Origin: Williamwhitmania sp.
GTDB lineage: Bacteria > Bacteroidota > Bacteroidia > Bacteroidales > Williamwhitmaniaceae
Length of the DNA: 37,640 nucleotides
Direction of reading: 5' to 3'
NCBI GenBank assembly: GCA_035529935.1
Contig: DATKVT010000199.1
Span: 1-37,640, forward strand
Shown: positions 1 to 7,318 of the stretch, one piece after another
Position numbering within the stretch: position 1 is the stretch's first letter
Layout of the letters: each line of letters opens with the position of its first letter
Position numbers and translations under genes: made by a program
The notes under the pieces: model-generated
Told to the model about the DNA's origin: nothing
What the model saw: the letters and a program-made list of their open reading frames with translations, nothing else
Database searches by the model: none

Positions 1-307
1 TAAATCCAAACATTCGACCTTGTTCTTCGGCCATGGCCAGCATCTCTTTCTCTGCCCGATGAGCCTTGGGTTTTAGTCCGTAGGTGTTGTAAACAAAGGC
101 GTTTCCCAGAATGTGGTCCACGTGGCAGTGAGTATTTAGCAGCAAGATTGGCTTAAGGTTATTGTCTGCAATAAACGATTCCAACTCATGCTTTTCTTCT
201 GCTGAGTAGCAGCCAGGGTCGATAATGGCGCACTCCTTGGTTTCATCGTAAAGCACGTAGGTATTTTGCTGAAAGGGGTTGAAAATAAATCGTTTAATAG
301 TTATCAT
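1..307 (-). CDS. MBL-fold metallo-hydrolase, N-terminal part (cut by window edge)
   Basis: This is the first 102 codons of a metallo-beta-lactamase-fold hydrolase of the glyoxalase II-like type; the rest lies beyond the left edge. The ATG is at 307. The translation begins MITIKRFIFNPFQQNTYVLY, a typical opening for small cytosolic MBL hydrolases, and carries the metal-binding motif THCHVDH with H60, H62, D64 and H65. An IDPG motif follows the second strand at about residues 29-32. The exact substrate (hydroxyacylglutathione or another thioester) cannot be told from this fragment. It starts 12 bases after the end of pcm on the same strand, so the two are probably co-transcribed from the promoter upstream of pcm. 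Confidence 0.9.
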   Translation of the reverse strand, partial: MITIKRFIFNPFQQNTYVLYDETKECAIIDPGCYSAEEKHELESFIADNNLKPILLLNTHCHVDHILGNAFVYNTYGLKPKAHRAEKEMLAMAEEQGRMFGF

Positions 308-319
308 AGGATTGGATAT

Positions 320-976
320 TTAGCCATCAGTTCCTTTAAGCAAAGGAACAAAGATGAATGTTCCGTGTTCAGATATCTTGACCTCTCCCGCGATTTTTTC
401 TACAAGTATCATTGTTTGGCTTTTGGAGTCGCCAACGGGAATAACCATTCTGCCATCCTCTGCCAGCTGCTCCACCAGTTCCTTTGGTATTTCGGGTGCT
501 CCCGCGGTAACCAAGATGCGGTGGAATGGTCCATAAGCAGGTTTTCCTTTATACCCATCGCCAAAGAAGAAGTGAGGCTTGTATCCCATTTGGCCCAGGA
601 GCACCTGTGACTTGGTGAAAAGTTCCCGTTGCCGTTCAATGGTAAATACTTTGGCTCCAAGTTCACAAAGGATGGCCGTTTGATAGCCGGAGCCAGTGCC
701 AACCTCCAGCACTTTGTCGTGCTTGCCAATCTTGAGTAGTTCAGTTTGAAAGGCTACGGTGTAAGGCTGCGAAATGGTTTGTCCTGCACCAATAGGAAAA
801 GCATTGTCGCGGTAGGCGAAATCGAGAAAGCTGCTCTCCATATAGTAGTGGCGAGGTACTGCATTTATTGCAGCCAGCACAGCTTCGTCATAAATTCCTT
901 TGCGTCTTAGCTCCTCCGTTAATTTGAGCCGCAAACCCTTATGTCTGTATGTGTCAACTAGTTTTTGAGATACCAT
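320..976 (-). CDS. pcm: Protein-L-isoaspartate O-methyltransferase
   Basis: This cytosolic repair enzyme methylates L-isoaspartyl residues with S-adenosylmethionine so that damaged proteins can return to L-aspartate. The 218-residue product has the normal family length. Residues 60-72 (FPIGAGQTISQPY) are the PCMT signature segment, and VLEVGTGSGYQ at residues 89-99 is the SAM-binding loop. The ATG at 976 lies 17 bases downstream of a TATCTTTG promoter element (994-1001, minus strand), which supports this start. The downstream neighbour is an MBL hydrolase in a probable two-gene operon. No key residue appears to be missing. Confidence 0.94.
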   Translation of the reverse strand: MVSQKLVDTYRHKGLRLKLTEELRRKGIYDEAVLAAINAVPRHYYMESSFLDFAYRDNAFPIGAGQTISQPYTVAFQTELLKIGKHDKVLEVGTGSGYQTAILCELGAKVFTIERQRELFTKSQVLLGQMGYKPHFFFGDGYKGKPAYGPFHRILVTAGAPEIPKELVEQLAEDGRMVIPVGDSKSQTMILVEKIAGEVKISEHGTFIFVPLLKGTDG

Positions 977-993
977 TTTTCATTTTCTATTAG

Positions 994-1001
994 CAAAGAT
1001 A
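994..1001 (-). promoter_or_regulatory. Bacteroidota -7 promoter element of pcm
   Basis: On the minus strand this reads TATCTTTG, an exact match to the TAnnTTTG element recognised by the Bacteroidota housekeeping sigma factor. It sits 17 bases before the pcm ATG, so the mRNA leader would be only about 10 bases. No clear -33 TTG is seen at the expected distance. Confidence 0.6.
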
Positions 1002-1112
1002 GCATCCATTCTTCATATTTTAACCTCTGACTTCGCCGATAAGAAAATGTTATTAACAAAGGAAGGTTGATAAGTAATGGTTCAGTATATGCATAAAAAG
1101 GCAATGAATGGT

Positions 1113-1120
1113 TAAGTTTG
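1113..1120 (+). promoter_or_regulatory. Candidate -7 promoter element of the Idh-like gene
   Basis: TAAGTTTG matches TAnnTTTG. It ends only six bases before the ATG at 1127, so transcription would begin at or near that codon. That makes the gene either leaderless or started at the second in-frame ATG at 1139. Confidence 0.45.
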
Positions 1121-1126
1121 TGAGGT

Positions 1127-1936
1127 ATGGAGGCAACAATGGTCAAAATAAGCGCCCTTGGTCATCGGGCCGAATTTGTATGGCTCAACGAGAGTCCTCT
1201 GCGAGAAAGCATTGAACTTTATGAGCCAGCTATGCTGCATGCCATTCCGGCATCGGAGCATTGCTTAGGAAGTGTGGTAATTGTTGGCCCAAGCGTTGGA
1301 CTTCAGTATGCCGATTTGGCCAATCTTATTAGGCAGGGGCATTCCCTGTTTATCTATGATATTCTTTCTTTAACAGAGGAGGAGTTGGGAAAACTCTTCA
1401 GGCTAGCAGATGAGGCCGGAGTATTTATTTTCCCTCGATTGCCCCACCGAATGTGGGTGTCATCGGAAGAGAGGACAATGCCTTTAGTGGCCACCATTGA
1501 AGTTGGAATTGCAGAATCCAATAGTTCAGTTAGCTGGTTAAATCACTGCATAAACGCGATTGCAATGGCTGTTAGCTTAGTCCCTTTTGCCGTAAAACGG
1601 ACTAGGTTTGTAAATGGCGATGGTATCGGGCACCACAGCCACTTCTTTGGGTGTCAGCTGGAGTTTGAAAATTCGTCTCTGGCATCGGTGAGCGTTTCAA
1701 TAAATGGCGAAGACCAAGAGCATATAAGGGTTGTAGGACATGGTGGGGTATGCCAGTATTCAAGAGAAACCAGTGGTAGTGGCGGGCTATATCCTCTTTT
1801 GGCACAGGCCCAACTGGCGCAGTTTTTGGAAGCGATTGGACGAGGTGATGCTGCGCTATTGGCCCAAGAGGTTCAACAATCGCAACAAATTCTTCATATC
1901 TACCACGATTTAAAGGCTCGTTTCGTTCACGCATAA
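1127..1936 (+). CDS. Degenerate Gfo/Idh/MocA-family-like protein
   Basis: I place this 269-residue protein in the Gfo/Idh/MocA oxidoreductase group with moderate confidence. Residues 88-108 (LFIYDILSLT, then LADEAGVFI) align with the family's EKPLALT...AEEAGV segment. GDGIGHHSHFFGCQLEF near residues 165-181 resembles the C-terminal sheet domain. Two hallmark features are absent: no N-terminal GxGxxG nucleotide loop is visible, and the catalytic EKP is replaced by DIL. It may therefore be a pseudoenzyme or a structural partner rather than a working dehydrogenase. A second in-frame ATG at 1139 is an equally plausible start given the promoter position. Downstream is a polyprenyl-phosphate sugar transferase, so a role in surface glycan synthesis is inferred from context only. 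Confidence 0.6.
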   Translation: MEATMVKISALGHRAEFVWLNESPLRESIELYEPAMLHAIPASEHCLGSVVIVGPSVGLQYADLANLIRQGHSLFIYDILSLTEEELGKLFRLADEAGVFIFPRLPHRMWVSSEERTMPLVATIEVGIAESNSSVSWLNHCINAIAMAVSLVPFAVKRTRFVNGDGIGHHSHFFGCQLEFENSSLASVSVSINGEDQEHIRVVGHGGVCQYSRETSGSGGLYPLLAQAQLAQFLEAIGRGDAALLAQEVQQSQQILHIYHDLKARFVHA

Positions 1937-1947
1937 AGCAGAATTGC

Positions 1948-1955
1948 TACTTTTG
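1948..1955 (+). promoter_or_regulatory. -7 promoter element of the sugar transferase gene
   Basis: TACTTTTG matches TAnnTTTG exactly. It lies in the 35-base gap between the Idh-like gene and the TTG start at 1972, leaving a predicted leader of about 10 bases. It suggests the sugar transferase can be transcribed independently of its upstream neighbour. Confidence 0.6.
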
Positions 1956-1971
1956 TGTAAATACTCGTGGT

Positions 1972-3378
1972 TTGAAACGAAAGTTTATTCTTGCTAAATA
2001 TCTCATTTACGACTTTTTGTCAGCGGCTTCGGCTTGGACTATTTTTTCCTACCTACAGCAGGAAAGGCTTGAGCATTCAATCGAGTCAATTTTTGATTTG
2101 GTTACCCCCAACTTCTTTTATACACTCATATTTATTCCCATATTTTGGCTGGTGCTTTATTCGCTGACCGGGTTTTACAACGATGTTTTTCGTCGATCGC
2201 GGCTGAGTGATTTTTTTCAGACTGCAGGCCAGTCACTAATGGGAGGCTTGCTCATATTCTTCCTGTTAATTCTAGGCGATTTTGCCGGAAGTGCTCGCAA
2301 CTACTATGAAGCTTTTGGACTGCTTGTACTTTTGCACTTTTCGTTTACCTATATGCCGCGGTTGGTAATCACCTCCCTTATTACCGCTCAAATTCGGAAG
2401 CGGAGGCTTGGTTTCAACACCTTACTGGTTGGTGATGGTGCGGAAGCAATTGAACTATACAATGAAATTGAGAGCCTAAAAGCACCACAGGGACAGCTGT
2501 TTGTGGGTTATGTATCCACTTCTGGTAAGGAAAGCCCCATTTCGTCAATGCTTCCGTGTGTTGGAAACTTCAATAATTTGAGTGAGGTAATTGATCAACA
2601 TGCAGTAGAAGAGGTTATTATTGCCCTTTCTCCCAGAGAGTCGCTGAAAATACAGCATGCTATAAACGACCTATACGGAAAAAATGTGCAGGTAAAAGTT
2701 ATCCCCAGCCTTTATGATTTTCTTACCGGCAAGGTGCGGATGAGCTCCATTCTGGGGACTCCGCTTATCCTTGTTAACCATCGACTCATGCCCGCCTGGC
2801 AGGAGGTAGTTAAGTTGTTTCTCGACTTTGTGGTTGCCTTTGTTGCAGTTATTTTGCTCTTACCACCGGGGTTCGTGGTTGCCTTAATCATAAAAAGCAC
2901 CTCCCGAGGTCCCATCTTTTTTAAGCAGGAGCGCATTGGGCGGTACGGAAGGCCGTTTATTCTGGTTAAGTTTCGAAGCATGTTTTCTAATTCGGAGGAA
3001 AATGGTCCTGCCCTTAGCAGCAAATCCGATAACCGGGTCACGCCATTTGGACGGTTTATGCGCAAAACTCGTCTGGATGAGTTGCCCAATTTTATTAATG
3101 TGCTGAAGGGGGATATGTCACTTGTTGGACCACGACCAGAGCGGCAATTCTACATCGACCAGATTGTGAGGAAGGCACCTTATTATCTTCACCTACAAAA
3201 GGTAAAGCCGGGTATCACCTCTTGGGGGCAGGTTAAGTATGGCTATGCCGAAAATGTGGACCAAATGATAGAGCGACTGAAGTACGATATTCTCTATCTG
3301 GAGAATATGACCCTTTTGGTCGACTTCAAAATCATTATATATACCCTTATTACAGTTTTCAGGGGAAGGGGTATATAG
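1972..3378 (+). CDS. Polyprenyl-phosphate sugar-1-phosphate transferase (exopolysaccharide/O-antigen initiation)
   Basis: This inner-membrane enzyme transfers a sugar-1-phosphate from a nucleotide sugar to undecaprenyl phosphate, the first step of repeat-unit assembly for a surface polysaccharide. The 468-residue protein has four to five hydrophobic segments in the first 150 residues and a central nucleotide-binding-like domain (FNTLLVGDGAEA near 145-157). Another membrane segment lies near 280-305, followed by the C-terminal bacterial sugar transferase domain. That domain shows VKFRSM, RKTRLDELPNFINVLKGDM and LVGPRPE, with the catalytic Asp-Glu pair in LDELP. The start is a TTG codon; no in-frame ATG fits, and a TACTTTTG promoter lies just upstream. 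Sugar specificity is not readable. The gene ends two bases from the convergent thpR stop. Confidence 0.92.
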   Translation: MKRKFILAKYLIYDFLSAASAWTIFSYLQQERLEHSIESIFDLVTPNFFYTLIFIPIFWLVLYSLTGFYNDVFRRSRLSDFFQTAGQSLMGGLLIFFLLILGDFAGSARNYYEAFGLLVLLHFSFTYMPRLVITSLITAQIRKRRLGFNTLLVGDGAEAIELYNEIESLKAPQGQLFVGYVSTSGKESPISSMLPCVGNFNNLSEVIDQHAVEEVIIALSPRESLKIQHAINDLYGKNVQVKVIPSLYDFLTGKVRMSSILGTPLILVNHRLMPAWQEVVKLFLDFVVAFVAVILLLPPGFVVALIIKSTSRGPIFFKQERIGRYGRPFILVKFRSMFSNSEENGPALSSKSDNRVTPFGRFMRKTRLDELPNFINVLKGDMSLVGPRPERQFYIDQIVRKAPYYLHLQKVKPGITSWGQVKYGYAENVDQMIERLKYDILYLENMTLLVDFKIIIYTLITVFRGRGI

Positions 3379-3380
3379 CA

Positions 3381-3965
3381 CTATAATAAAGGTATCTCGA
3401 AAATTGGCAGGTATATTGGACCGCCTTGACCATGTACGCTTTTGTAGAGAAAGATGCTGGATATCGTAAATTTTCCCAACGAGATTTTGCTAAATTCATT
3501 TTCTAGCTCTTTAACTATATCAGCGTAACCATTCCCTTTTGGTCGTGCAAGGGTTAGGTGTGGTGCAAATGGCTTTAACTCTTCTGGAAATCCTACCTCT
3601 CTAACCAGCGTTTCAATGACTGCTGCCAGTACTTCTAAATTATCATTTTTTTCAACCCCTGCCCACAATACAGCTGGTGCATCGGGCCGGCCAAAGTTGC
3701 CAATTCCTGAAAGAGTAAGCATAAACGCTTTGTGACTACTCACAATAGCATTTATAGCATTGTAAATTTTGCTAACCTGTTCTGGAGTTGTGCTACCAAG
3801 AAAGCGGAGAGTGATATGGTAGTTGTGAGGTGAAACCCATTTTATTGGCTTACCACTAAGCCTTGCCTTCAACCCTGATACCAGATCAGTAAGCTGTTGA
3901 TTTTCTTCAATCTTTACACCAATAAATGTCCTTAATGTTTCGGTGGTATTGCGATGAATCTCCAT
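3381..3965 (-). CDS. thpR: RNA 2',3'-cyclic phosphodiesterase (2H phosphoesterase)
   Basis: ThpR (formerly called 2'-5' RNA ligase) opens 2',3'-cyclic phosphates on RNA ends. The 194-residue length is normal. Both catalytic HxT motifs are present: HIT at residues 50-52 (in NYHITLRFLG) and HLT at 136-138 (in FAPHLTLARPK). The ATG at 3965 lies 22 bases downstream of a TACTTTTG promoter element on the minus strand. It is divergent from elbB and convergent with the sugar transferase gene. The natural substrate in Bacteroidota is not known from sequence. Confidence 0.93.
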   Translation of the reverse strand: MEIHRNTTETLRTFIGVKIEENQQLTDLVSGLKARLSGKPIKWVSPHNYHITLRFLGSTTPEQVSKIYNAINAIVSSHKAFMLTLSGIGNFGRPDAPAVLWAGVEKNDNLEVLAAVIETLVREVGFPEELKPFAPHLTLARPKGNGYADIVKELENEFSKISLGKFTISSIFLYKSVHGQGGPIYLPIFEIPLL

Positions 3966-3987
3966 TTTTCATATATTTCTCCAAAAC

Positions 3988-3995
3988 CAAAAGTA
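3988..3995 (-). promoter_or_regulatory. -7 promoter element of thpR
   Basis: The minus strand reads TACTTTTG, an exact TAnnTTTG match. It is 22 bases upstream of the thpR ATG and lies just ahead of the divergent elbB start at 4003. Confidence 0.55.
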
Positions 3996-4002
3996 GAAAA
4001 GA

Positions 4003-4662
4003 ATGGGAAGCGAGAAAACATTTGCCGTAGTTTTGGCTGGATGCGGAGTTTATGATGGTTCAGAAATTCATGAAGCCGTTATGACTTTATATGCCATAAG
4101 AAAGCATGGAGCTAAGTACAAAATATTTGCTCCTGATATAGCCCAGCATCATGTTGTTAACCACATTACTGGAGAGGAGATGGCTGAGCATCGTAATGTG
4201 CTAGTTGAATCGGCCCGTATTGCAAGGGGCGATATTGCTCCACTCAGCACTTTTGATCCTGCAACCGTTGATTGCATAATTTTCCCGGGAGGCTTTGGGG
4301 CTGCGAAAAATCTATCAACATTTGCCTTTGAGGGGAGCAACTGCAAGGTGAATCCACAGGTTGAGAGAGCTATTAAGTTGACTCACGGTGCAAAGAAACC
4401 AATAGGTGCCTTATGTATCGCTCCTGTAGTGGTTGCGCAGGTTCTCGACAATGTTCAACTAACCATTGGAAACGATAAGGATACGGTGTTTGCGCTAGAG
4501 AAAATGGGGGCTAACCATACCATTGCAAACCATGGGGAGGTTGTGGTAGATAAAAATAATCTTGTTTTTACTACTCCATGTTACATGCTAGACGCAACCA
4601 TCGTAGATATTGCCGAAGGAGCCAATGCAATTGTTTTGGAGATGCTTAAACACATGAAATAG
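4003..4662 (+). CDS. elbB: Isoprenoid biosynthesis glyoxalase ElbB (DJ-1/PfpI superfamily)
   Basis: This cytosolic protein of the DJ-1/PfpI fold is annotated in E. coli as a glyoxalase linked to isoprenoid metabolism. The 219 residues match the family length. Diagnostic stretches are GCGVYDGSEIHEAV near 13-26, FPGGFGAAKNLSTFAFEG near 94-111 and PIGALCIAPV at 133-142, where C138 is the nucleophile-elbow cysteine. FTTPCYMLDA near the C-terminus is also typical. The gene is divergent from thpR and convergent with the DUF4294 gene. I saw no clear promoter element before it. Confidence 0.93.
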   Translation: MGSEKTFAVVLAGCGVYDGSEIHEAVMTLYAIRKHGAKYKIFAPDIAQHHVVNHITGEEMAEHRNVLVESARIARGDIAPLSTFDPATVDCIIFPGGFGAAKNLSTFAFEGSNCKVNPQVERAIKLTHGAKKPIGALCIAPVVVAQVLDNVQLTIGNDKDTVFALEKMGANHTIANHGEVVVDKNNLVFTTPCYMLDATIVDIAEGANAIVLEMLKHMK

Positions 4663-4677
4663 AGACACGATTTTCTG

Positions 4678-5286
4678 CTATAGTTGACCGCTTTCCATGA
4701 GTAGAATTAAACGATCTACCATCTTGTCGTCACCATCCTTATCGAACTTGGTTTTCAGGTTAGAGCCAACCATTCTTGCCATGGCTTGCCAGAAGAATGC
4801 ATTAAATGGACCTTTAATTTGCCGAACGAGTTCGTAGGTGGTCTGTCCCGTTTCCCGGTCGATTAGCTTAACCAGCAGCTTGCCTTGTGAAATAGTTAAG
4901 TGGCGAAGCGGAGCCTCAAACTCCTTTTTCATCTCATCTTCCACCTGGTTTACGTATACCTTTTTCTCTCGCTCAGTTTTTAGCTTCAAAAAATTTGTAT
5001 TCATCTCATAGAGCTTTTGCTTTGCCAACAAGGAGTATGGGTAAACCTTCTTAATGTTATAAATTAACTTTTGATATCGTCTGAAGTCGGCTTGGTTCTT
5101 GAATTTGTAGGGTGGGAAAATATATATGGGTTTTAGGGGAATATAAGGTAATGTATCCCTATCGACCACCATTTTAAGAACAAGGTACCCTACAAGCGAA
5201 TCGTTTTTCGCTTGACCACTGGCTCCCTGAAAGAAAAGTGAGCAAATTGCGGTTAGGCTCACCATCTTAATTAACTTTAGCAGCAT
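4678..5286 (-). CDS. DUF4294 family exported protein
   Basis: This is a Bacteroidota-specific protein of unknown function. I start it at the ATG at 5286, giving 202 residues. A longer reading to 5481 would add 65 residues of poor quality and run over the start of the opposite gene. From 5286 the product begins MLLKLIKMVSLTAICSLFF, a signal-peptide-like stretch ending near GASGQ, so export to the periplasm is likely. The body has the DUF4294 features: VVDRDTLPYIPLKPIYIFPP, then a Tyr- and Lys-rich helical region (FRRYQKLIYNIKKVYPYS) and a charged helix. No catalytic motif is recognisable. The gene is convergent with elbB. Confidence 0.8.
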   Translation of the reverse strand: MLLKLIKMVSLTAICSLFFQGASGQAKNDSLVGYLVLKMVVDRDTLPYIPLKPIYIFPPYKFKNQADFRRYQKLIYNIKKVYPYSLLAKQKLYEMNTNFLKLKTEREKKVYVNQVEDEMKKEFEAPLRHLTISQGKLLVKLIDRETGQTTYELVRQIKGPFNAFFWQAMARMVGSNLKTKFDKDGDDKMVDRLILLMESGQL

Positions 5287-5430
5287 CTTAGCCAAACAAT
5301 TATAGGTAATTTGTAAACGAGATATGTAGGGCAAATGTTTTGCTACAATCCATACAAATTTAGCACTAATAGTGAACCATTGGTTGGAAAAATGGTTGTG
5401 GTTTCCATTACGAGCACTCTGCTTTCTTTT

Positions 5431-5438
5431 TATCTTTG
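5431..5438 (+). promoter_or_regulatory. -7 promoter element of the CDGSH gene pair
   Basis: TATCTTTG is an exact TAnnTTTG match, 14 bases before the ATG at 5453. It supports that start over the upstream in-frame ATG at 5372, which would precede the promoter. Confidence 0.6.
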
Positions 5439-5452
5439 CAAAAATCCATCCT

Positions 5453-5932
5453 ATGGACAAAAACAATAGAAAATATAGCAATAAGGAAATTACCGTTTAT
5501 TGGCATCCATCTGAGTGCATTCATGCCTCTACCTGTTATTCGCAACTTATTTCGGTATTTAACCCGCGAAACCGTCCATGGATAAACATGGAGGGGGCAT
5601 CTACAGATCGCATCATAAACATTGTAAAAGAATGCCCAACCCGGGCTTTGACTTTTAAGTGGAATGATCCAGAGAAGAATGAGCAAGAAAGTTCGGAAAA
5701 GTTGGTGGGAGAAGATGAGGAAAGGTCTATTCCTGAATTTAAGATTAATGAACCTATAAGGATACAGGTTATGACCAACGGCCCTCTCGTAATATCTGGC
5801 AGGTTTAAACTTTACGGTCAGAAAGGCATTGAGTTGAAAAGCATGCAGATGATTTCAATTTGCAGATGTGGTCATACCCATAATCCTCCCTTTTGCGACG
5901 GGACCCATTTTAAGGTAGGTTTTAACGGTTAA
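5453..5932 (+). CDS. Fusion of a divergent 4Fe-4S domain and a CDGSH iron-sulfur domain
   Basis: This 159-residue protein is predicted to carry two metal sites. Residues 10-70 match the divergent 4Fe-4S (Fer4_19) type, with C22, C28 and C61 in CIHASTC and ECPTRA, plus [10 protein letters not shown] between them. Residues 95-159 form a CDGSH (mitoNEET-like) domain: C137 and C139 in CRCGH, then C148 and H152 in FCDGTH, the 3Cys-1His ligand set of a redox-active 2Fe-2S cluster. A charged linker (about 72-93) separates them. The ATG at 5453 is chosen because a TATCTTTG promoter lies 14 bases upstream. A second, stand-alone CDGSH gene follows 12 bases later, so the pair is probably one operon. Electron transfer or cluster storage is inferred; the partner is unknown. 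Confidence 0.88.
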   Translation: MDKNNRKYSNKEITVYWHPSECIHASTCYSQLISVFNPRNRPWINMEGASTDRIINIVKECPTRALTFKWNDPEKNEQESSEKLVGEDEERSIPEFKINEPIRIQVMTNGPLVISGRFKLYGQKGIELKSMQMISICRCGHTHNPPFCDGTHFKVGFNG

Positions 5933-5944
5933 TAGTGTAGCACT

Positions 5945-6154
5945 ATGGAAGAAAGTAAAGATAAAGAGAAGGGTATTTCTGCCGAAATTAAAGTTCCAGG
6001 CCATGGCCCAATTAAGGTGTATGGCAACTTTGAGATATTCAAGGAGGGAAAGAAGCTAGAGTTTGATGGAGACTCCGTTGAGTTTTGCGGTTGTGGCCGT
6101 TCGGAAAACCTTCCCTTTTGCGACGGAACCCACAAAAAGGTTACCCGGGGTTAG
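5945..6154 (+). CDS. Small CDGSH iron-sulfur domain protein
   Basis: This 69-residue protein is essentially one CDGSH domain. The ligands are C48 and C50 (CGCGRS), C59 and H63 (FCDGTH), matching the 3Cys-1His coordination of a labile 2Fe-2S cluster. The N-terminal half (GHGPIKVYGNFEIFKEGKK) resembles the beta region of the CDGSH domain in the preceding gene, including a GPxxVxGxFxxF-type pattern, so the two may have arisen by duplication. No signal peptide or membrane anchor is seen, so it is likely cytosolic. It sits 12 bases downstream of the fusion gene. Confidence 0.87.
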   Translation: MEESKDKEKGISAEIKVPGHGPIKVYGNFEIFKEGKKLEFDGDSVEFCGCGRSENLPFCDGTHKKVTRG

Positions 6155-6162
6155 AAAAAGTA

Positions 6163-6183
6163 AACTCCCGATTTCCGGGAGTT
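6163..6183 (-). terminator. Rho-independent terminator of ddl
   Basis: AACTCCCG (6163-6170) pairs with CGGGAGTT (6176-6183) in an 8-bp stem with a five-base loop. On the minus strand the stem is followed by TTTACTTTTTC, so it terminates ddl, whose stop is 15 bases away. It also lies 8 bases past the CDGSH stop on the plus strand, where no T-tract follows. Confidence 0.75.
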
Positions 6184-6197
6184 CGACACTGACTAAT

Positions 6198-7196
6198 TTA
6201 TTGTTTTGCTTGCTTAAAGGCAGCAATACTATCTTCAATTACCCACTCCCAAACAGTTGTCATCGTTAGCCCCATTTCCCTTACCTGTTGGGGTATAATA
6301 CTGTTTTTACTCATTCCAGGGGTAGTGTTCATCTCCAGCAGGTAGAGCTTTTCGTGGCTGTAAATAAAGTCGACCCGAACAATTCCTCTGCAACCAAACC
6401 AGCGGTAAAGTTTATAGGCCGTCTGCTGAACGAGTTCGGTAACTTCCTTGGAGATTCTAGCGGGGGTGATTTCATCGCACATACCCGGAGTGTATTTTGC
6501 CTCGTAGTCGAAAAACTCTTTCTTGCTAGCAATTTCGGTAACGGGCATAATGAGCTCATGATTCTCTGACTTGTAAATGCCGCAGGTAAGCTCAATGCCT
6601 GCAAGAAACTCTTCAACCAAAACCTCTTCGTCCTCGGCAAATGCTTCTTGTAAAGCGCTGGGTAGCATATCTTCCGATTTGACCTTAGTAACCCCAAAGC
6701 TGCTGCCACTTTGATTGGGCTTTACAAAGCAGGGTAAGCCAACTGCCTCTATTATTTTGTCAATAGCCACTGGTTCTTCTCGTTTTACAAGTATATGGCG
6801 AGCAAGGTTTATTCCAGTCTCACGCGCATAGGTTTTGGTGGCATACTTATTAAAGGTGATGGCTGAGGTTCCAACTCCACAGGTGGTATATGGAATACCT
6901 GCTAGTTCAAAGTAGGACTGTAGAATTCCATTTTCACCTGGGGTTCCATGAATGGCTATAAGCGCACAGTCAAACAGTATCTTATGGCCATCGAGCTTTA
7001 GGCTAAAGTCATTTTTATCGATGTGATGCTCATTGCCGTGAGAATCGGTCATATACCACTTATGGCCCTTAACCGTTATAGTGTAGGGGATATACTTTTC
7101 AGGAGTAAGAACCTCGCTAATTTGAGCCGCACTTTGTACAGAAATTACCCATTCTGAGGAGTCTCCACCAGCCATTATGGCAATGTTTCTTTTCAT
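6198..7196 (-). CDS. ddl: D-alanine--D-alanine ligase
   Basis: Ddl is the cytosolic ATP-grasp enzyme that joins two D-alanines for the peptidoglycan pentapeptide. The 332-residue product has GGDSSEW at 10-16, where E15 matches the conserved substrate-site glutamate. HGTPGENG lies in the N-terminal domain, FVKPNQSGSSFGV is the ATP-grasp strand-loop, and VRVDF and LEMNTTPGMSKNSIIPQQ near the C-terminus form the metal- and D-Ala-binding region. It works with the MurF-Alr fusion encoded at 27437-29902. It lies downstream of the pseudouridine synthase but is separated from it by a strong terminator, so it probably has its own promoter; a weak TAACTTTC element lies about 23 bases upstream of the ATG. 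Confidence 0.95.
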   Translation of the reverse strand: MKRNIAIMAGGDSSEWVISVQSAAQISEVLTPEKYIPYTITVKGHKWYMTDSHGNEHHIDKNDFSLKLDGHKILFDCALIAIHGTPGENGILQSYFELAGIPYTTCGVGTSAITFNKYATKTYARETGINLARHILVKREEPVAIDKIIEAVGLPCFVKPNQSGSSFGVTKVKSEDMLPSALQEAFAEDEEVLVEEFLAGIELTCGIYKSENHELIMPVTEIASKKEFFDYEAKYTPGMCDEITPARISKEVTELVQQTAYKLYRWFGCRGIVRVDFIYSHEKLYLLEMNTTPGMSKNSIIPQQVREMGLTMTTVWEWVIEDSIAAFKQAKQ

Positions 7197-7224
7197 CCGT
7201 CATGAAATTTTAGGTAGGAAAGTT

Positions 7225-7253
7225 ATTAAAAAAAAGGTGCGATTGCGCACCTT
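7225..7253 (-). terminator. Rho-independent terminator after the pseudouridine synthase
   Basis: AAGGTGCG (7234-7241) pairs with CGCACCTT (7246-7253) around an ATTG loop. On the minus strand the stem runs directly into eight T residues. It separates the MqnE-PASTA-T9SS-pseudouridine synthase transcript from ddl. Confidence 0.85.
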
Positions 7254-7318
7254 CTAAACGAAATACCGCTCCATTTGCAATGTTTTGCCCAACCACCTAG
7301 CTTTGTTTGGGTTACCCT

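Noticed and set aside
3338..3376. Imperfect inverted repeat (ATATACCCTT / AAGGGGTATAT) at the end of the sugar transferase gene
   Set aside because: It lies inside the coding sequence, one arm has an extra G, and no T-tract follows on either strand, so I do not call it a terminator.
5287..5481. A 65-residue N-terminal extension of the DUF4294 protein
   Set aside because: It would overlap the start and promoter of the opposite CDGSH gene and would hide the signal peptide that begins at 5286.
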